Positions 17,198-26,783 of a stretch of 27,403 nt of DNA are shown here, in pieces. The position numbers and the translations under genes are program-made. Below the pieces are notes generated by a model. It searched no databases and had not been told where the DNA came from. It saw only the letters and a list, made by a program, of their open reading frames with translations. The stretch comes from an uncultured Ruminococcus sp. (GTDB lineage: Bacteria > Bacillota > Clostridia > Oscillospirales > Ruminococcaceae). Each line of letters begins with the position of its first letter. Position 1 is the first letter of the stretch. The stretch is taken from positions 1-27,403 of the forward strand of contig USCU01000002.1 in NCBI GenBank assembly GCA_900553335.1, in the 5' to 3' direction.

Positions 17198-18154
17198 TTA
17201 GTCCTCTTCCGAGCTTAATTCATAACCTAAGCTCCTGAGCTTTTCCTTGACCTCTTCAAACGACTTCTTGCCAAGGTTTCTAACCTTCATCATTTCTTCC
17301 TCTGATTTTCCAACCAGATCGTTTACAGTGTTGATTCCGGCTCTCTTAAGGCAATTGAAGCTTCTTACCGATAAATCAAGCTCCTCAATTGTCATTTCCA
17401 AAGCCTTTTCCTTACCCTTGTCATCTTTTTCAACCATGATCTCAACAACATTTGTTTCCTCAGACAAGTCAACAAACAAATTAAGATGCTCTGTAAGAAG
17501 CTTTGCTGCAAGCGAAACTGCTTCCTTTGCGGAAATTGTTCCGTCTGTCCATACCTCTAAGGTAAGCTTGTCATAGTCTGTAATCTGTCCGACACGGGTG
17601 TTTTCAACTGTATAATTCACCTTTATAACCGGTGTATAAATACTGTCTACCGCAATAACGCCGATAGGAGCGCCGTTCATGTACGTCTTGTTTTTCTCAG
17701 CAGAAACATATCCTCTGCCTCTGTCGATAACAATTTCCATATAGAGTTTAGCACCCTCGCCGAGCGTTGCAATATGCATATCCGGAACCAAAATATCGAC
17801 CTCAGAATCAGTCTTTATATCTCCGGCAGTGACCTCACATTCGCCCTCTGCCTCAATATAGATTGTCTTTGGACCTTCACCGTAGAGCTTTGCAATAAGA
17901 CCCTTTAAGTTAAGGATAATTTCCGTTACATCTTCCTTTACTCCGTCAATTGTGGAAAACTCATGATGAACTCCGTCAATCTTTACTGAATTTACGGCAA
18001 CACCAGGTAAAGAGGAGAGTAATACCCTTCTTAAGCTGTTTCCAAGGGTAGTACCATAGCCTCGCTCTAACGGCTCAAGAACAAACTTACCGTATGTTCC
18101 GTTACTCTTGAGCTCAACTACTTCGATTTCTGGCTTTTCAATCTTTTCAAGCAT
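17198..18154 (-). CDS. rpoA: RNA polymerase alpha subunit
   Basis: Encodes 318 residues, full length. The N-terminal dimerisation and assembly domain (about 1-230) includes [20 protein letters not shown], and the C-terminal domain (about 250-310) has the DNA- and activator-binding helix-hairpin-helix [14 protein letters not shown] and [19 protein letters not shown]. Its place between rpsD and rplQ is canonical. The 77-base gap before it contains a 7-bp hairpin (18183-18189 with 18199-18205). Confidence 0.99.
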   Translation of the reverse strand: MLEKIEKPEIEVVELKSNGTYGKFVLEPLERGYGTTLGNSLRRVLLSSLPGVAVNSVKIDGVHHEFSTIDGVKEDVTEIILNLKGLIAKLYGEGPKTIYIEAEGECEVTAGDIKTDSEVDILVPDMHIATLGEGAKLYMEIVIDRGRGYVSAEKNKTYMNGAPIGVIAVDSIYTPVIKVNYTVENTRVGQITDYDKLTLEVWTDGTISAKEAVSLAAKLLTEHLNLFVDLSEETNVVEIMVEKDDKGKEKALEMTIEELDLSVRSFNCLKRAGINTVNDLVGKSEEEMMKVRNLGKKSFEEVKEKLRSLGYELSSEED

Positions 18155-18231
18155 TATAAACCCTCCCGTTTATTAAAACCGTGTTTATTAAGCGTGTGAA
18201 TAAACCGTCCTGCTGTTTAAAAGTAACTTTA

Positions 18232-18828
18232 TTACTTAGAATACAACTCGACGATAAGATGCTCTTCAACCTCGTAATCAAGGTCATCCTTTTCAGCTAA
18301 ACGAACAACCTTTGCTGTAAGCGCATCTTTGTTCATATCAAGCCATGTAGGAACAACTCTTCCCTTTGTAGCCTCAACAATTTCCTTGAATTTAACGCTA
18401 GACTTGCTCTTATCTCTGAGAGAGATCTCATCGCCCGGCTTAATTCTGTAAGACGGAATGTCAACTCTCTGACCGTTCACGCTGAAATGTCCGTGAGTAA
18501 CGAGCTGTCTTGCTTCTCTTCTGGTCATTGAAAGACCCATTCTGAAAACGACATTATCAAGACGGGATTCCAGCATTCTGAGAAGGTTAGGACCTGCCTG
18601 ACCCTCCTGCTTTTCAGAAAGCTCAAAGTAATGTGCGAACTGCTTTTCGCCCATGCCGTAAATGAACTTGAGCTTCTGCTTTTCTTTAAGCTGAAGTCCG
18701 TACTCGGAAACCTTTCTTCTCTTATTTGCGTTAGGATCTCTCTTAGTTTCCTTCGCAACACCCATAACCATTGGGCTGATTCCTAAAGATTTACATTTCT
18801 TAAGGATTGGTTCTCTATTTACTGCCAT
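18232..18828 (-). CDS. rpsD: 30S ribosomal protein uS4
   Basis: Encodes 198 residues. The S4 RNA-binding domain is visible (ESRLDNVVFRMGLSMTRREARQLVTHGHFSVNGQRVDIPSYRIKPGDEIS). The N-terminal zinc ligands found in some S4 proteins are absent (a single Cys12), so this is the zinc-free form. It is a primary 16S rRNA binder that starts 30S body assembly. It lies in the alpha operon, as in Clostridia, rather than alone as in Bacillus. Two hairpins precede it (see 18858-18902). Confidence 0.98.
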   Translation of the reverse strand: MAVNREPILKKCKSLGISPMVMGVAKETKRDPNANKRRKVSEYGLQLKEKQKLKFIYGMGEKQFAHYFELSEKQEGQAGPNLLRMLESRLDNVVFRMGLSMTRREARQLVTHGHFSVNGQRVDIPSYRIKPGDEISLRDKSKSSVKFKEIVEATKGRVVPTWLDMNKDALTAKVVRLAEKDDLDYEVEEHLIVELYSK

Positions 18829-18857
18829 AGTAAATTCCTCCGTTTTTCAATTTTGTA

Positions 18858-18902
18858 TCCGATCTCTTTCATTATCGGACACCAAGCAAACTTTAAACTT
18901 GG
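18858..18902 (-). promoter_or_regulatory. Two hairpins in the rpsK-rpsD gap, possible leader structure
   Basis: Stems CCAAG/CTTGG (18882-18886 with 18898-18902) and TCCGAT/ATCGGA (18858-18863 with 18874-18879) lie just upstream of the rpsD ribosome binding site. An S4 autoregulatory site is possible here, since S4 represses its own operon in other bacteria, but I cannot show the fold. Confidence 0.3.
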
Positions 18903-18913
18903 TTTTGTAAAAA

Positions 18914-19309
18914 TTATACTCTTCTTCTCTTAGGCGGGCGGCATCCGTTGTGAGGAATAGGAGTAACGTCCTTGATGAGCCTTACCTCAAGCTCCTCAGT
19001 CTGAAGCGCTCTGATAGCAGCTTCTCTTCCTGCACCCGGTCCTTTTACATATACTTCAACGCTCTTGAGTCCATGCTCCTTAGCAGCCTTAGCAGCTGTT
19101 TCTGCAGCTGTCTGAGCTGCGAACGGCGTAGACTTCTTTGAACCCCTGAAGCCGAGTCCGCCTGCAGATGCCCACGAAATAGCATTTCCCTGCATATCGG
19201 TGATAGTAACGATTGTGTTGTTGAATGTGGACTGGATATGAACCTGTCCCTGTTCAATATTCTTTCTGTCCTTACGGCGACGAATAACCTTTTTCTTTGG
19301 CTGAGCCAT
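18914..19309 (-). CDS. rpsK: 30S ribosomal protein uS11
   Basis: Encodes 131 residues. Motifs [44 protein letters not shown] and the C-terminal [17 protein letters not shown] are classical. It forms the platform near the E site with bS6/bS18. It starts 16 bases after rpsM. Confidence 0.99.
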   Translation of the reverse strand: MAQPKKKVIRRRKDRKNIEQGQVHIQSTFNNTIVTITDMQGNAISWASAGGLGFRGSKKSTPFAAQTAAETAAKAAKEHGLKSVEVYVKGPGAGREAAIRALQTEELEVRLIKDVTPIPHNGCRPPKRRRV

Positions 19310-19325
19310 GTTCTATATCCCTCCC

Positions 19326-19694
19326 TTACTTCTTCTTGTTAGCGATTGTCTTCTTAGGACCCTTGCGAGTTCTTGCGTTTGTCTTTGTTTTCTGTCCTCT
19401 TACAGGAAGACCCTTTCTGTGACGAACGCCTCTGTAACAACCGATTTCAACGAGTCTTTTGATATTAAGAGCAACCTTTCTTCTCAAGTCACCCTCAACA
19501 GTAAGATTCTTGTCAATATACTCACGAAGTTTTGCAACATCGTCCTCAGAAAGATCCTTAACTCTTGTATCAGGGTTAACTCCTGTTTCCTTGAGAATCT
19601 TTGTTGCAATGTTTGGACCGATTCCGTAGATATAAGTAAGTCCTACCTCAACTCTCTTACCCTTCGGAAGGTCAATACCAGCAATACGAGCCAT
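19326..19694 (-). CDS. rpsM: 30S ribosomal protein uS13
   Basis: Encodes 122 residues. The N-terminal [26 protein letters not shown] and the C-terminal RGLPVRGQ-type segment ([25 protein letters not shown]) are typical. It contacts uL5 of the 50S subunit and the P-site tRNA at the head. It follows rpmJ by 28 bases. Confidence 0.99.
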   Translation of the reverse strand: MARIAGIDLPKGKRVEVGLTYIYGIGPNIATKILKETGVNPDTRVKDLSEDDVAKLREYIDKNLTVEGDLRRKVALNIKRLVEIGCYRGVRHRKGLPVRGQKTKTNARTRKGPKKTIANKKK

Positions 19695-19722
19695 AAATTA
19701 GCTGCACCTCCATTTTTTTAAG

Positions 19723-19836
19723 TTAGCCCTGTCTCTGCTTATGCTTTGGGTTTTGGCAAATAACCATTACCTTACCCTTTCTCTTGATGATCTTGCACTT
19801 TTCGCACATTGGCTTAACTGAAGGTCTTACTTTCAT
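19723..19836 (-). CDS. rpmJ: 50S ribosomal protein bL36 (zinc-binding form)
   Basis: A short 37-residue gene between infA and rpsM ([15 protein letters not shown] start). The zinc ligands C11, C14, C27 and H32 are all present, so this is the C+ form. The ATG (19834-19836) follows GGAGG at proper distance. Context infA-rpmJ-rpsM is the standard order. A hairpin (19861-19868 with 19880-19887) lies upstream, between it and infA. Confidence 0.97.
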   Translation of the reverse strand: MKVRPSVKPMCEKCKIIKRKGKVMVICQNPKHKQRQG

Positions 19837-19910
19837 TGAAATACCTCCTTTAAATATACCCGAAAGCTCTTAAAACTAAAGCTTTCGTAAACGACTGTAC
19901 CCTTTGCTCT

Positions 19911-20132
19911 TTATTCTTTTGAGCGCCAGGTGATTCTTCCCTTAGTCAAATCATAAGGCGACATCTCGACCGTTACCTTGTCACCGGGAACGATACGAAT
20001 GTAATTTGTTCTCAGTTTTCCGGAGATATGAGCTAAAATCTCATGTCCGTTTTGAAGCTCAACACGAAAAGTTGTATTTCTTAAAGCTTCCTTAACTACT
20101 CCCTCAACCTCGATAGCATCGCTTTTTGACAT
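19911..20132 (-). CDS. infA: Translation initiation factor IF-1
   Basis: Encodes 73 residues, one OB fold ([59 protein letters not shown]). It binds the A site of the 30S subunit during initiation. It is placed between map and rpmJ as in other Firmicutes, but the KOW-domain gene that often precedes it is not present. Confidence 0.99.
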   Translation of the reverse strand: MSKSDAIEVEGVVKEALRNTTFRVELQNGHEILAHISGKLRTNYIRIVPGDKVTVEMSPYDLTKGRITWRSKE

Positions 20133-20348
20133 AATTTACACCCCTTTTAAAGGTTGGCGGCCTGATTGAGTTTTGTTTTGGGTTTTAAACTCACTCAACG
20201 CCTTTGTAACTTATTAGCTATTTAATCGCATTTCTTGTCAGCAAGGGTGAAATGAACTCTGACTTCACCAGAGCCGTCGTTGCTCACGCTGCAACACTGC
20301 GTTAGCTTCGACCCGCCGACAAAATGCTTGATTTATATTACAATGCCT
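20133..20348. other. Gap between map and infA with inverted repeats and no gene
   Basis: A 216-base gap in an otherwise tight operon. It contains a stem TGAGTTT/AAACTCA (20167-20173 with 20187-20193), GGTGAA/TTCACC (20246-20251 with 20264-20269) and an overlapping CTCTG/CAGAG stem (20257-20261 with 20269-20273). On the minus strand a 36-codon frame without a start codon ends at 20222 (final residues VRVHFTLADKKCD). It may be a dispersed intergenic repeat. Confidence 0.45.
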
Positions 20349-21104
20349 TTACTTAATGTCAGGATCAGTCAAAATCACCGCTCCGTTTTCTGTAATGGCA
20401 ATTGTATGCTCAAAGTGAGCCGACAGTTTTCCGTCATAGGTTCTTACCGTCCACTCATCAGGCATTACATAAACTCTCTCCGTACCCATGTTTATCATAG
20501 GTTCGATGGCTATTACCATGCCCTCTATCAGACGGATTCCTCTTCCCTCTCGCCCGAAGTTCGGAACTTCAGGATCTTCGTGAAGCTCTCTTCCTACGCC
20601 GTGTCCTACAAACTGTCTTACAACGGAATAACCGTTATCCTCGTTATACTTTTGAATTGCAAAGCCCAAATCTCCGATCCTTACTCCGGGCTTTGCAAGA
20701 GAAATAGCTTTGTATAGGCTTTCCTCTGTAGACTTCAAAAGCGCACGAGCTTCATCGGATACATTTCCTACAGTAAATGTTTTTGCGCTATCTCCGTGAA
20801 AGCCATCAATATAAGCTCCCACATCGACTGAAACAATGTCACCGTCTACAAGCTTCCTTGATCCGGGAATACCGTGAATAACCTCATCATTAACAGATAT
20901 ACATGCGCTTCCAGGGAATCCGCCGTATCCTAAGAACGAAGGCTTTGCCCCGTGCGACACGATATATCTGTTTATGATTTTGTCAAGCTCGTAGGTTGTC
21001 ATTCCGGCAGTAATAACCTCACCGGCATGCTTAAGCGCACCGGCCGTGATCCTTCCCGCCTTTTTCATCATTTCTATTTCTTTTGCTGATTTTATAGAAA
21101 TCAT
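20349..21104 (-). CDS. map: Methionine aminopeptidase type I
   Basis: Encodes 251 residues. It removes the initiator methionine from nascent proteins. The five metal ligands are visible as D94, D105, H168, E201 and E232, with the substrate-contacting H77 in IHGIPG; all are shifted by a constant 2-3 residues from the E. coli enzyme. It lacks the N-terminal zinc extension of the longer type Ib form. The ATG is 14 bases after adk. The order secY-adk-map-infA is the standard Firmicutes arrangement. Confidence 0.99.
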   Translation of the reverse strand: MISIKSAKEIEMMKKAGRITAGALKHAGEVITAGMTTYELDKIINRYIVSHGAKPSFLGYGGFPGSACISVNDEVIHGIPGSRKLVDGDIVSVDVGAYIDGFHGDSAKTFTVGNVSDEARALLKSTEESLYKAISLAKPGVRIGDLGFAIQKYNEDNGYSVVRQFVGHGVGRELHEDPEVPNFGREGRGIRLIEGMVIAIEPMINMGTERVYVMPDEWTVRTYDGKLSAHFEHTIAITENGAVILTDPDIK

Positions 21105-21118
21105 TTAATTGCTCTTTT

Positions 21119-21751
21119 CTATCCGTTTACAGCGGCAAGTGTTAAACGAGAGGTATCGGCAACTTCCTCCTGTCCCTCAACTGTAACAAGCTTACCCTGC
21201 TTTTCATAATAGCCCTTAAGCGGAGCAGTCTGCTCGTGGTAAATCTTAAGACGAGACTCAACCGTTGCCGGTTCATCGTCCTTTCGGATTACCGTCTTAG
21301 CGCCGCAAGCGTCGCAAATGCCCTCAACCTTTGTAGGCTTAAAATCAACGTGATATGAATTTCCGCAGCCTTCGCAAACTCTTCTTCCCGAAAGTCTTTG
21401 CTTGATCTTTTCATCAGGAACATATATTTCTACAACCTTGTCGATTGTAACACCCATATTGTCAAGAGCCTCAGCCTGTGGAACTGTTCTCGGGAATCCA
21501 TCAAGAATAAAACCATTCTTACAATCGTCCTCAGCAATTCTATCCTTTAAAATTCCGATTACAACCTCGTCAGGAACAAGCTTTCCGCTGTCCATAAAAC
21601 TTTTAGCTTCAAGACCGCTCTTTGTGCCGTTTTTAACAGCAGCTCTGAGCATATTTCCTGTAGAAATTGTAGGAATCTTCAAAGCCTCGCATATAACCTC
21701 AGCCTGTGTTCCCTTTCCTGCACCGGGTGCACCTAATAAAATCAGATTCAT
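21119..21751 (-). CDS. adk: Adenylate kinase (zinc-lid form)
   Basis: Encodes 210 residues. It converts ATP + AMP to 2 ADP in the cytoplasm. The P-loop is [10 protein letters not shown] (7-16), the NMP-binding core includes TGNMLRAA and GFPRT (R88), and the lid carries the zinc knuckle C126-x2-C129 and C146-x2-C149, a Gram-positive trait. It starts 20 bases after secY. It is essential for nucleotide balance and is translationally linked with secretion genes in this operon. Confidence 0.99.
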   Translation of the reverse strand: MNLILLGAPGAGKGTQAEVICEALKIPTISTGNMLRAAVKNGTKSGLEAKSFMDSGKLVPDEVVIGILKDRIAEDDCKNGFILDGFPRTVPQAEALDNMGVTIDKVVEIYVPDEKIKQRLSGRRVCEGCGNSYHVDFKPTKVEGICDACGAKTVIRKDDEPATVESRLKIYHEQTAPLKGYYEKQGKLVTVEGQEEVADTSRLTLAAVNG

Positions 21752-21771
21752 AAGCCCTTTCCTTTCGCCTT

Positions 21772-23094
21772 TTATTCCAAGAAGCCCTTATGATGACGCA
21801 TCATCATCTGAGATTCAAGTGTACGAACAGTTTCAAGCGCTACGCTTACAATAATGAGGATTGATGTTCCTCCCATAGCGATTCCCGATACTCCTGAGAA
21901 TTTTGCAAAGAAAATTGGGAAAATAGCGATTATTCCTAAGAATATTGCTCCGACAAGAGTGATCTTTGAAAGAACTCTCTTGATGAAATCGCTTGTCGGT
22001 TTTCCCGGACGAATTCCCGGAATTCCTCCGTTATTCTGACGAAGGTTATTCGCAATCTCGATCGGATTATACTGCATCGAAACATAGAAGTAGTTAAATC
22101 CAATGATGAGAAGGAAATAAAGTACAGCATAGAAAATGCTGTCTGTGCTGAACCACTGAAGAAGTCCGTGATAGAACGATTTCCAGAAGCCTTCAGCATT
22201 ACTTCCCGGGTCTGCAATAAATAGTTCAAGCGTTGACGGAAGTGACATAAAGCTCATAGCAAAGATGATAGGAAGCACTCCGCTCATTGCAACCTTAATA
22301 GGAATATATGAGTTTTGTCCGCCGTACATCTTTCTTCCGACTACTCTCTTTGCATACTGGATAGGAATTCTTCTTTCTGCATTATCCATAAAGATTATAA
22401 ATGCAATCATCAAAATGAAAATTATAATGATTACCGGAACCATTATGATATATCTCATTTCACCCGTCTTGATATACTCTATAAGCATCAAAACAGCCTG
22501 AGGTCCTCTTGCAATGATACCTGCGAAGAGAAGCATTGAAATACCGTTTCCGATACCCTTCTCATTGATCTGATCACCAAGCCAGATTACGAGAGCCGAA
22601 CCTGCTGTAAAGCAAGCTATAATTACTATCTCTGCAAAAATACCTGCGAAGCCCTGTGTATAAGTAACCGCTTTTGCAGTATTTTTAAGAGTTAGATAGT
22701 ATGCCCAGCCCTGGAAGATTGAAATCGCCAAAGCCGTATATCTTGTAATCTTATTGATCTTCTTTCTTCCCTCCTGACCTTCCTTAGCCATTCTCTCAAG
22801 AGGCGGAATAGCGTATGTCAGAAGCTGAATGATGATCGATGCATTGATATATGGAGAAATCGACAGACAAAGTAATGTTGCCTGAGAGAAGGTTCCTCCT
22901 GAAAGCATATTCAAGTAGTTAAAAAAGTTACCTGTACCCGAATTTGATTCAAACCATGCCTGAACAGTCGTTGCGTCAAGAAAAGGAACCGGAATAGCTC
23001 CTCCGATACGGTAGATGATGATGATAAAAAGTGTGAACAATATCTTTTTTCTAAGGTCCGCAACTTTCCATGCGTTTCTTAAAGTCTGTAACAC
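21772..23094 (-). CDS. secY: Protein translocase subunit SecY
   Basis: Encodes 440 residues from a GTG start (23092-23094, N-terminus (M)[16 protein letters not shown]). A longer frame to 23160 would run into rplO and adds an unlikely Arg/Gln-rich tail. The AGGTGG site (23101-23106) overlaps the end of rplO and fixes the GTG. Ten membrane helices with the plug region ([14 protein letters not shown]) and conserved loops ([21 protein letters not shown]) are visible. It forms the membrane pore for Sec export with SecE/G and SecA. Confidence 0.97.
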   Translation of the reverse strand: MLQTLRNAWKVADLRKKILFTLFIIIIYRIGGAIPVPFLDATTVQAWFESNSGTGNFFNYLNMLSGGTFSQATLLCLSISPYINASIIIQLLTYAIPPLERMAKEGQEGRKKINKITRYTALAISIFQGWAYYLTLKNTAKAVTYTQGFAGIFAEIVIIACFTAGSALVIWLGDQINEKGIGNGISMLLFAGIIARGPQAVLMLIEYIKTGEMRYIIMVPVIIIIFILMIAFIIFMDNAERRIPIQYAKRVVGRKMYGGQNSYIPIKVAMSGVLPIIFAMSFMSLPSTLELFIADPGSNAEGFWKSFYHGLLQWFSTDSIFYAVLYFLLIIGFNYFYVSMQYNPIEIANNLRQNNGGIPGIRPGKPTSDFIKRVLSKITLVGAIFLGIIAIFPIFFAKFSGVSGIAMGGTSILIIVSVALETVRTLESQMMMRHHKGFLE

Positions 23095-23095
23095 T

Positions 23096-23536
23096 TTAAA
23101 CCACCTCTGCCTTTCCGCCTGCCTTTTCAATCTTTTCTGCGGCTGTCTTTGTAAAAGCATCAGCCTTTACTGTAATTTTCTTTGTAAGCTCTCCGTTTCC
23201 GAGGATCTTAATTGCATCATAGCTTCCGTTTACAAGACCTGACGCCTCTAAAAGCTCCTTATCAACAATAATTCCATCGTTAAACTTTTCAAGATCGCTT
23301 ACGTTTACTACTGCGAACTTCTTAGCGAAGATATTGTTAAATCCTCTCTTAGGAGTTCTTCTTGCGAGAGAAGTCTGACCTCCCTCAAATCCGGGTCTTA
23401 TTCCGCCGCCGGAACGAGCCTTCTGACCCTTGTGTCCCTTACCAGCGGTTTTACCCTGTCCCGAACCGTGACCTCTACCAATTCTCTTAATGTCCTTAGT
23501 AGCGCCCTTTGCCGGTGAAAGTTCATGTAATTTCAT
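23096..23536 (-). CDS. rplO: 50S ribosomal protein uL15
   Basis: Encodes 146 residues. The N-terminal [37 protein letters not shown] extension and [20 protein letters not shown] are typical. It is a late assembly protein threading through 23S rRNA. It lies between rpmD and secY; its stop is one base from the secY GTG. Confidence 0.98.
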   Translation of the reverse strand: MKLHELSPAKGATKDIKRIGRGHGSGQGKTAGKGHKGQKARSGGGIRPGFEGGQTSLARRTPKRGFNNIFAKKFAVVNVSDLEKFNDGIIVDKELLEASGLVNGSYDAIKILGNGELTKKITVKADAFTKTAAEKIEKAGGKAEVV

Positions 23537-23552
23537 TATTCACGCACCTCCC

Positions 23553-23732
23553 TTAAGCCTCAGTAACCTTAATAAGATGCGAGATCTTCTTAATTTTACC
23601 TTGTGTCTGTGCGTTGTCCGGCTGAACTGTTACCGCACCGATTTTTTTAAGACCAAGTGACTCAGCAACAGCAATTTGATTCTTAGTCTTAGAGTTAAGG
23701 CTCTTAACCAATGTAATTTTTAAGTTTGCCAT
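23553..23732 (-). CDS. rpmD: 50S ribosomal protein uL30
   Basis: A short gene of 59 residues (MANLKITLVKSLNSKTKNQI start). LKITLVKS, NQIAVAESLGLKKIG and the DNAQTQGKIKKISHLIKV end match uL30. The ATG (23730-23732) follows GGAGG, and the gene sits 14 bases after rpsE in the standard rpsE-rpmD-rplO order. Confidence 0.97.
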   Translation of the reverse strand: MANLKITLVKSLNSKTKNQIAVAESLGLKKIGAVTVQPDNAQTQGKIKKISHLIKVTEA

Positions 23733-23746
23733 TTTTCAAGTCCTCC

Positions 23747-24247
23747 TTAGCCAAGTATTTCTTTAACTGTCTTGCCTCTTTTTGCTGCAACCTCTTCAGC
23801 TGAGCTTACAGATGCAAGGCCGTTGATTGTAGCTCTTACTACATTGCAAGGATTGTTTGAACGAAGTGATTTTGTTCTGATATCCTTGATTCCTGCCATC
23901 TCAATTACCGCTCTGACAGGGCCGCCGGCGATAACTCCGGTACCGGGTGCAGCAGGTTTCATTAAAACTCTGCCTGCTCCGAATGCTCCGATTATCTCAT
24001 GCGGAATTGTTGTTCCTCTTAATGAAACTTTGATAAGGTTCTTCTTTGCGTCCTCAATACCCTTGCGGATAGCGTCCGGAACCTCGCTTGCCTTACCAAG
24101 ACCGAAGCCTACGATTCCGTTTCCATCTCCGACAACGATAAGAGCCGAGAACTTCATGATACGTCCGCCCTTAACAGTTTTTGATACTCTGTTAATAGCA
24201 ACTACCTTTTCTTCGAGTTCCATGTTAGAAGCATCTATTAAAGCCAA
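23747..24247 (-). CDS. rpsE: 30S ribosomal protein uS5
   Basis: Encodes 166 residues from a TTG start (24245-24247), giving (M)[15 protein letters not shown], which matches the family N-terminus. AAGGAGG (24256-24262) lies 8 bases upstream. The longer frame from 24295 would place a palindrome and the ribosome binding site inside the protein. The spectinomycin-region loop VNRVSK-type segment is at about 19-33 (K26, G27, G28) and the double-stranded RNA-binding fold follows. It controls decoding accuracy at the 30S body. Confidence 0.95.
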   Translation of the reverse strand: MALIDASNMELEEKVVAINRVSKTVKGGRIMKFSALIVVGDGNGIVGFGLGKASEVPDAIRKGIEDAKKNLIKVSLRGTTIPHEIIGAFGAGRVLMKPAAPGTGVIAGGPVRAVIEMAGIKDIRTKSLRSNNPCNVVRATINGLASVSSAEEVAAKRGKTVKEILG

Positions 24248-24270
24248 AAGTATTACCTCCTTAATAACTC

Positions 24271-24288
24271 TCACAGAAATTTCTGTGA
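24271..24288. promoter_or_regulatory. 18-bp palindrome in the rplR-rpsE gap
   Basis: Perfect palindrome TCACAGAAATTTCTGTGA just upstream of the rpsE ribosome binding site, with a second AAATTTCTGT copy at 24294-24303. As RNA it can form a 7-bp stem with an AAUU loop. Role unknown. Confidence 0.5.
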
Positions 24289-24304
24289 TGCACAAATTTC
24301 TGTC

Positions 24305-24661
24305 TTAGAACTTGAGTCCGCCCTCACGCGCGCCTTCTGCAAGCTCCTTGACTCTTCCGTGATAGAGATATCCTCCTCTGTCGAAAACAACATTTTCGAT
24401 ACCTTTATCAGCGGCAGCCTTTGCGATTGCCTCGCCGACCTTCTTAGCGCCTTCTGCATTTGCTCCGTCCTCGATCTTAAGAGCGAGAGATGATGCAGCT
24501 GCAAGTGTAACGCCGTTTACGTCGTCGATGATTTGTGCGTATATATGCTTAGCGGAGCGAAATACACTCAAACGCGGACACTCTGGTGTTCCCGAAATTT
24601 TTCTACGGATCTTAGCGTGTCTTTTAGCTCTAGCCAATGCTTTATCAGCCTTTTTAACCAT
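24305..24661 (-). CDS. rplR: 50S ribosomal protein uL18
   Basis: Encodes 118 residues. [34 protein letters not shown] and the end [26 protein letters not shown] are classical. It binds 5S rRNA with uL5 in the central protuberance. It lies between rplF and rpsE. Confidence 0.98.
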   Translation of the reverse strand: MVKKADKALARAKRHAKIRRKISGTPECPRLSVFRSAKHIYAQIIDDVNGVTLAAASSLALKIEDGANAEGAKKVGEAIAKAAADKGIENVVFDRGGYLYHGRVKELAEGAREGGLKF

Positions 24662-24682
24662 AGTATTTTACACTCCTTTCTC

Positions 24683-25228
24683 TTATTTACCCTTACCGGC
24701 TTTACCCTCTTTACGAATGATTCTCTCACCTTCGTAACGAATACCTTTACCCTTGTAAGGCTCCGGAGGGCGTTTTTCACGGACTTCTGAAGCATACTGA
24801 CCAACCTTCTGCTTGTCGATACCGCTTATAACAACCTTATTAGGTGCAGGAACTTCGATAGCGATGTCATCAGTTTCAGACATGACAACCTGGTGTGAAT
24901 AACCAAGGTTCATAACGAGATCCTTACCCTGCTTTGCTGCTCTGTATCCAACTCCCTCAATTTCGAGAGTCTTTGAAAATCCGTTTGTAACACCTTCAAT
25001 CATGTTGTTGATAAGCGTTCTTGTCAATCCGTGAAGCGACTTGTGCATTTTAACCTCAGAAGGACGCTCAACCTTAATTTCGCTTCCCTCACAAGTGATT
25101 ATCATATCCTTGTGTAATTCTTTTGTAAGTGTTCCCTTAGGGCCCTTAACAGTAACCACATTACCCTCAGCAATGTTTACATCTACTCCGGCCGGAACAC
25201 TAATTGGTTTATTACCGATTCTTGACAT
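24683..25228 (-). CDS. rplF: 50S ribosomal protein uL6
   Basis: Encodes 181 residues with the two L6 repeats. [46 protein letters not shown] and the C-terminal [23 protein letters not shown] are typical. It stands near the factor-binding site and sarcin-ricin loop. It follows rpsH by 15 bases. Confidence 0.99.
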   Translation of the reverse strand: MSRIGNKPISVPAGVDVNIAEGNVVTVKGPKGTLTKELHKDMIITCEGSEIKVERPSEVKMHKSLHGLTRTLINNMIEGVTNGFSKTLEIEGVGYRAAKQGKDLVMNLGYSHQVVMSETDDIAIEVPAPNKVVISGIDKQKVGQYASEVREKRPPEPYKGKGIRYEGERIIRKEGKAGKGK

Positions 25229-25243
25229 AATCTTTAGTCCTCC

Positions 25244-25642
25244 TTACCAGACAAATGCAAGAACTTCTCCTCCGACATTAAGCTCTCTTGCTTTCTTGTC
25301 AGTAACAATACCCTTAGAAGTAGAGATAATTGCTACTCCGAGGCCTTTCATTACCTTAGGCATTTCCTCACAGCTCGAGTAGATTCTAAGACCCGGCTTT
25401 GAAACTCTTCTAAGTCCTGAAATGATCGGCGAGTTGTTCTCATCGTATTTTAGAGTAATTCTAATGATACCCTGCTTTCCGTCTTCAATGAACTGAAAGT
25501 CCTTTACATATCCTTCGTCAACAAGAATCTGTGTTATGGACTTTTTCATATTAGATGCAGGAACGTCAACTGTTGCGTGCTTTGCAGAACTTGCATTACG
25601 AATTCTGGTCAATAAATCAGCTATTGTATCAGTAATTTGCAT
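25244..25642 (-). CDS. rpsH: 30S ribosomal protein uS8
   Basis: Encodes 132 residues. [26 protein letters not shown] and the C-terminal [27 protein letters not shown] are classical. It binds helix 21 of 16S rRNA and, in E. coli, represses the spc operon at rplE; I see no obvious matching site here. Confidence 0.99.
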   Translation of the reverse strand: MQITDTIADLLTRIRNASSAKHATVDVPASNMKKSITQILVDEGYVKDFQFIEDGKQGIIRITLKYDENNSPIISGLRRVSKPGLRIYSSCEEMPKVMKGLGVAIISTSKGIVTDKKARELNVGGEVLAFVW

Positions 25643-25671
25643 GCTAGTTAACCTCCTTTAATAAAATTTCT

Positions 25672-25857
25672 TTACCAGCTAGCCTTCTTAACACCCGGAA
25701 TTTGACCTTTGTGTGCAAGCTCTCTGAAGCAGATACGGCAGATGCCGAACTTTCTCAGATATGCGTGCGGTCTTCCGCAGATCTTACATCTGTTGTAAGA
25801 ACGAGTAGAAAACTTAGGCGTTGCCTGCTGTTTATTTACCATAGCCTTCTTTGCCAT
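25672..25857 (-). CDS. rpsN: 30S ribosomal protein uS14, zinc-binding short form
   Basis: Encodes 61 residues with the C+ zinc knuckle C24-x2-C27 and C40-x2-C43. This is the short S14 form of Firmicutes and Actinobacteria (also called rpsZ), as opposed to the 100-residue zinc-free form. It lies between rplE and rpsH. Confidence 0.98.
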   Translation of the reverse strand: MAKKAMVNKQQATPKFSTRSYNRCKICGRPHAYLRKFGICRICFRELAHKGQIPGVKKASW

Positions 25858-25879
25858 TTTTATTTCCTCCTCTTATTTC

Positions 25880-26425
25880 TTACTTATCAGCAAAAGGTGC
25901 GCCCATGAGTGAGAGCAATTCCTTTGCTTCTTCGTCAGTGTTTGCAGTAGTGATAAAGTTGATGTCCATACCACGTACCTTGTCAATCTTATCATATTCG
26001 ATTTCAGGGAAGATAAGCTGCTCTTTAATTCCTGTTGAGTAGTTTCCTCTTCCGTCGAATGAGTTTGCATTGATTCCTCTGAAGTCACGAACACGAGGAA
26101 AAGCAACGTTAAAGAGCCTGTCAACGAATTCATACATCTTGTCAGCTCTGAGTGTTACCTTAACTCCGATTATCTGTCCGTCACGAAGCTTAAAGTTTGC
26201 AACCGACTTCTTTGCTTTACAAGCGATCGGCTTCTGACCTGTGATAGTTGCAAGATCCTTCATGATAGCATCAACTATCTTTGAATTATCCTTAGCCTCT
26301 CCGCAGCCCACGTTTATAACAACCTTATCAAGCTTTGGAATCTGCATTACGTTTTTGTAGCCAAATTTTTTCATCATAGCAGGAGCTACGCTGCTAACAT
26401 ATAATTCTTTTAAATTTGTAGCCAT
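25880..26425 (-). CDS. rplE: 50S ribosomal protein uL5
   Basis: Encodes 181 residues. [58 protein letters not shown] and the [23 protein letters not shown] end are family signatures. It binds 5S rRNA and contacts the P-site tRNA and uS13. It follows rplX by 16 bases. Confidence 0.99.
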   Translation of the reverse strand: MATNLKELYVSSVAPAMMKKFGYKNVMQIPKLDKVVINVGCGEAKDNSKIVDAIMKDLATITGQKPIACKAKKSVANFKLRDGQIIGVKVTLRADKMYEFVDRLFNVAFPRVRDFRGINANSFDGRGNYSTGIKEQLIFPEIEYDKIDKVRGMDINFITTANTDEEAKELLSLMGAPFADK

Positions 26426-26441
26426 CGTTTACTCCTCCTGA

Positions 26442-26765
26442 TTAAAACTCTTCGCCGCAGTTAGCGTTTTTGCAAACACGAACCTTTGAGCCGTCCTCAA
26501 GAACCTTGTGTCCGACTCTTGTTGGCTTTCCGCATTTTGGACAAACAGGCATTACCTTGCAAGCATACATTGCAGCCTCAGCCTTAACTATTCCGCCTGC
26601 TTCGCCCTGTCTTCTTGGCTTAACGTGCTTTGTGCACATATTCACGCCTTCAATAATAACCTTGCGCTCCTTTGGAGATACCTGAAGTATCTTACCTTTC
26701 TTGCCCTTTTCCTTACCGGAAAGAACAACTACAGTGTCGCCGGTTTTAACATGTAACTTATTCAT
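26442..26765 (-). CDS. rplX: 50S ribosomal protein uL24 with zinc-finger C-terminus
   Basis: Encodes 107 residues from ATG at 26765; the codon before it is an in-frame TTG that would add one residue. The KOW fold ([21 protein letters not shown]) is at the N-terminus, and C75-x2-C78 with C98 and C103 form a zinc site at the C-terminus, as in many Clostridia. It starts 50S assembly and sits by the exit tunnel. A GGAGG site lies about 10 bases upstream. Confidence 0.97.
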   Translation of the reverse strand: MNKLHVKTGDTVVVLSGKEKGKKGKILQVSPKERKVIIEGVNMCTKHVKPRRQGEAGGIVKAEAAMYACKVMPVCPKCGKPTRVGHKVLEDGSKVRVCKNANCGEEF

Positions 26766-26783
26766 CAAAACGACACCTCCAAA

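Noticed and set aside
23095..23160. N-terminal extension of SecY
   Set aside because: It overlaps rplO, is Arg/Gln-rich unlike SecY, and a good ribosome binding site favours the GTG at 23094.
24248..24295. N-terminal extension of uS5
   Set aside because: It would include the ribosome binding site and palindrome; family N-terminus begins at the TTG at 24247.
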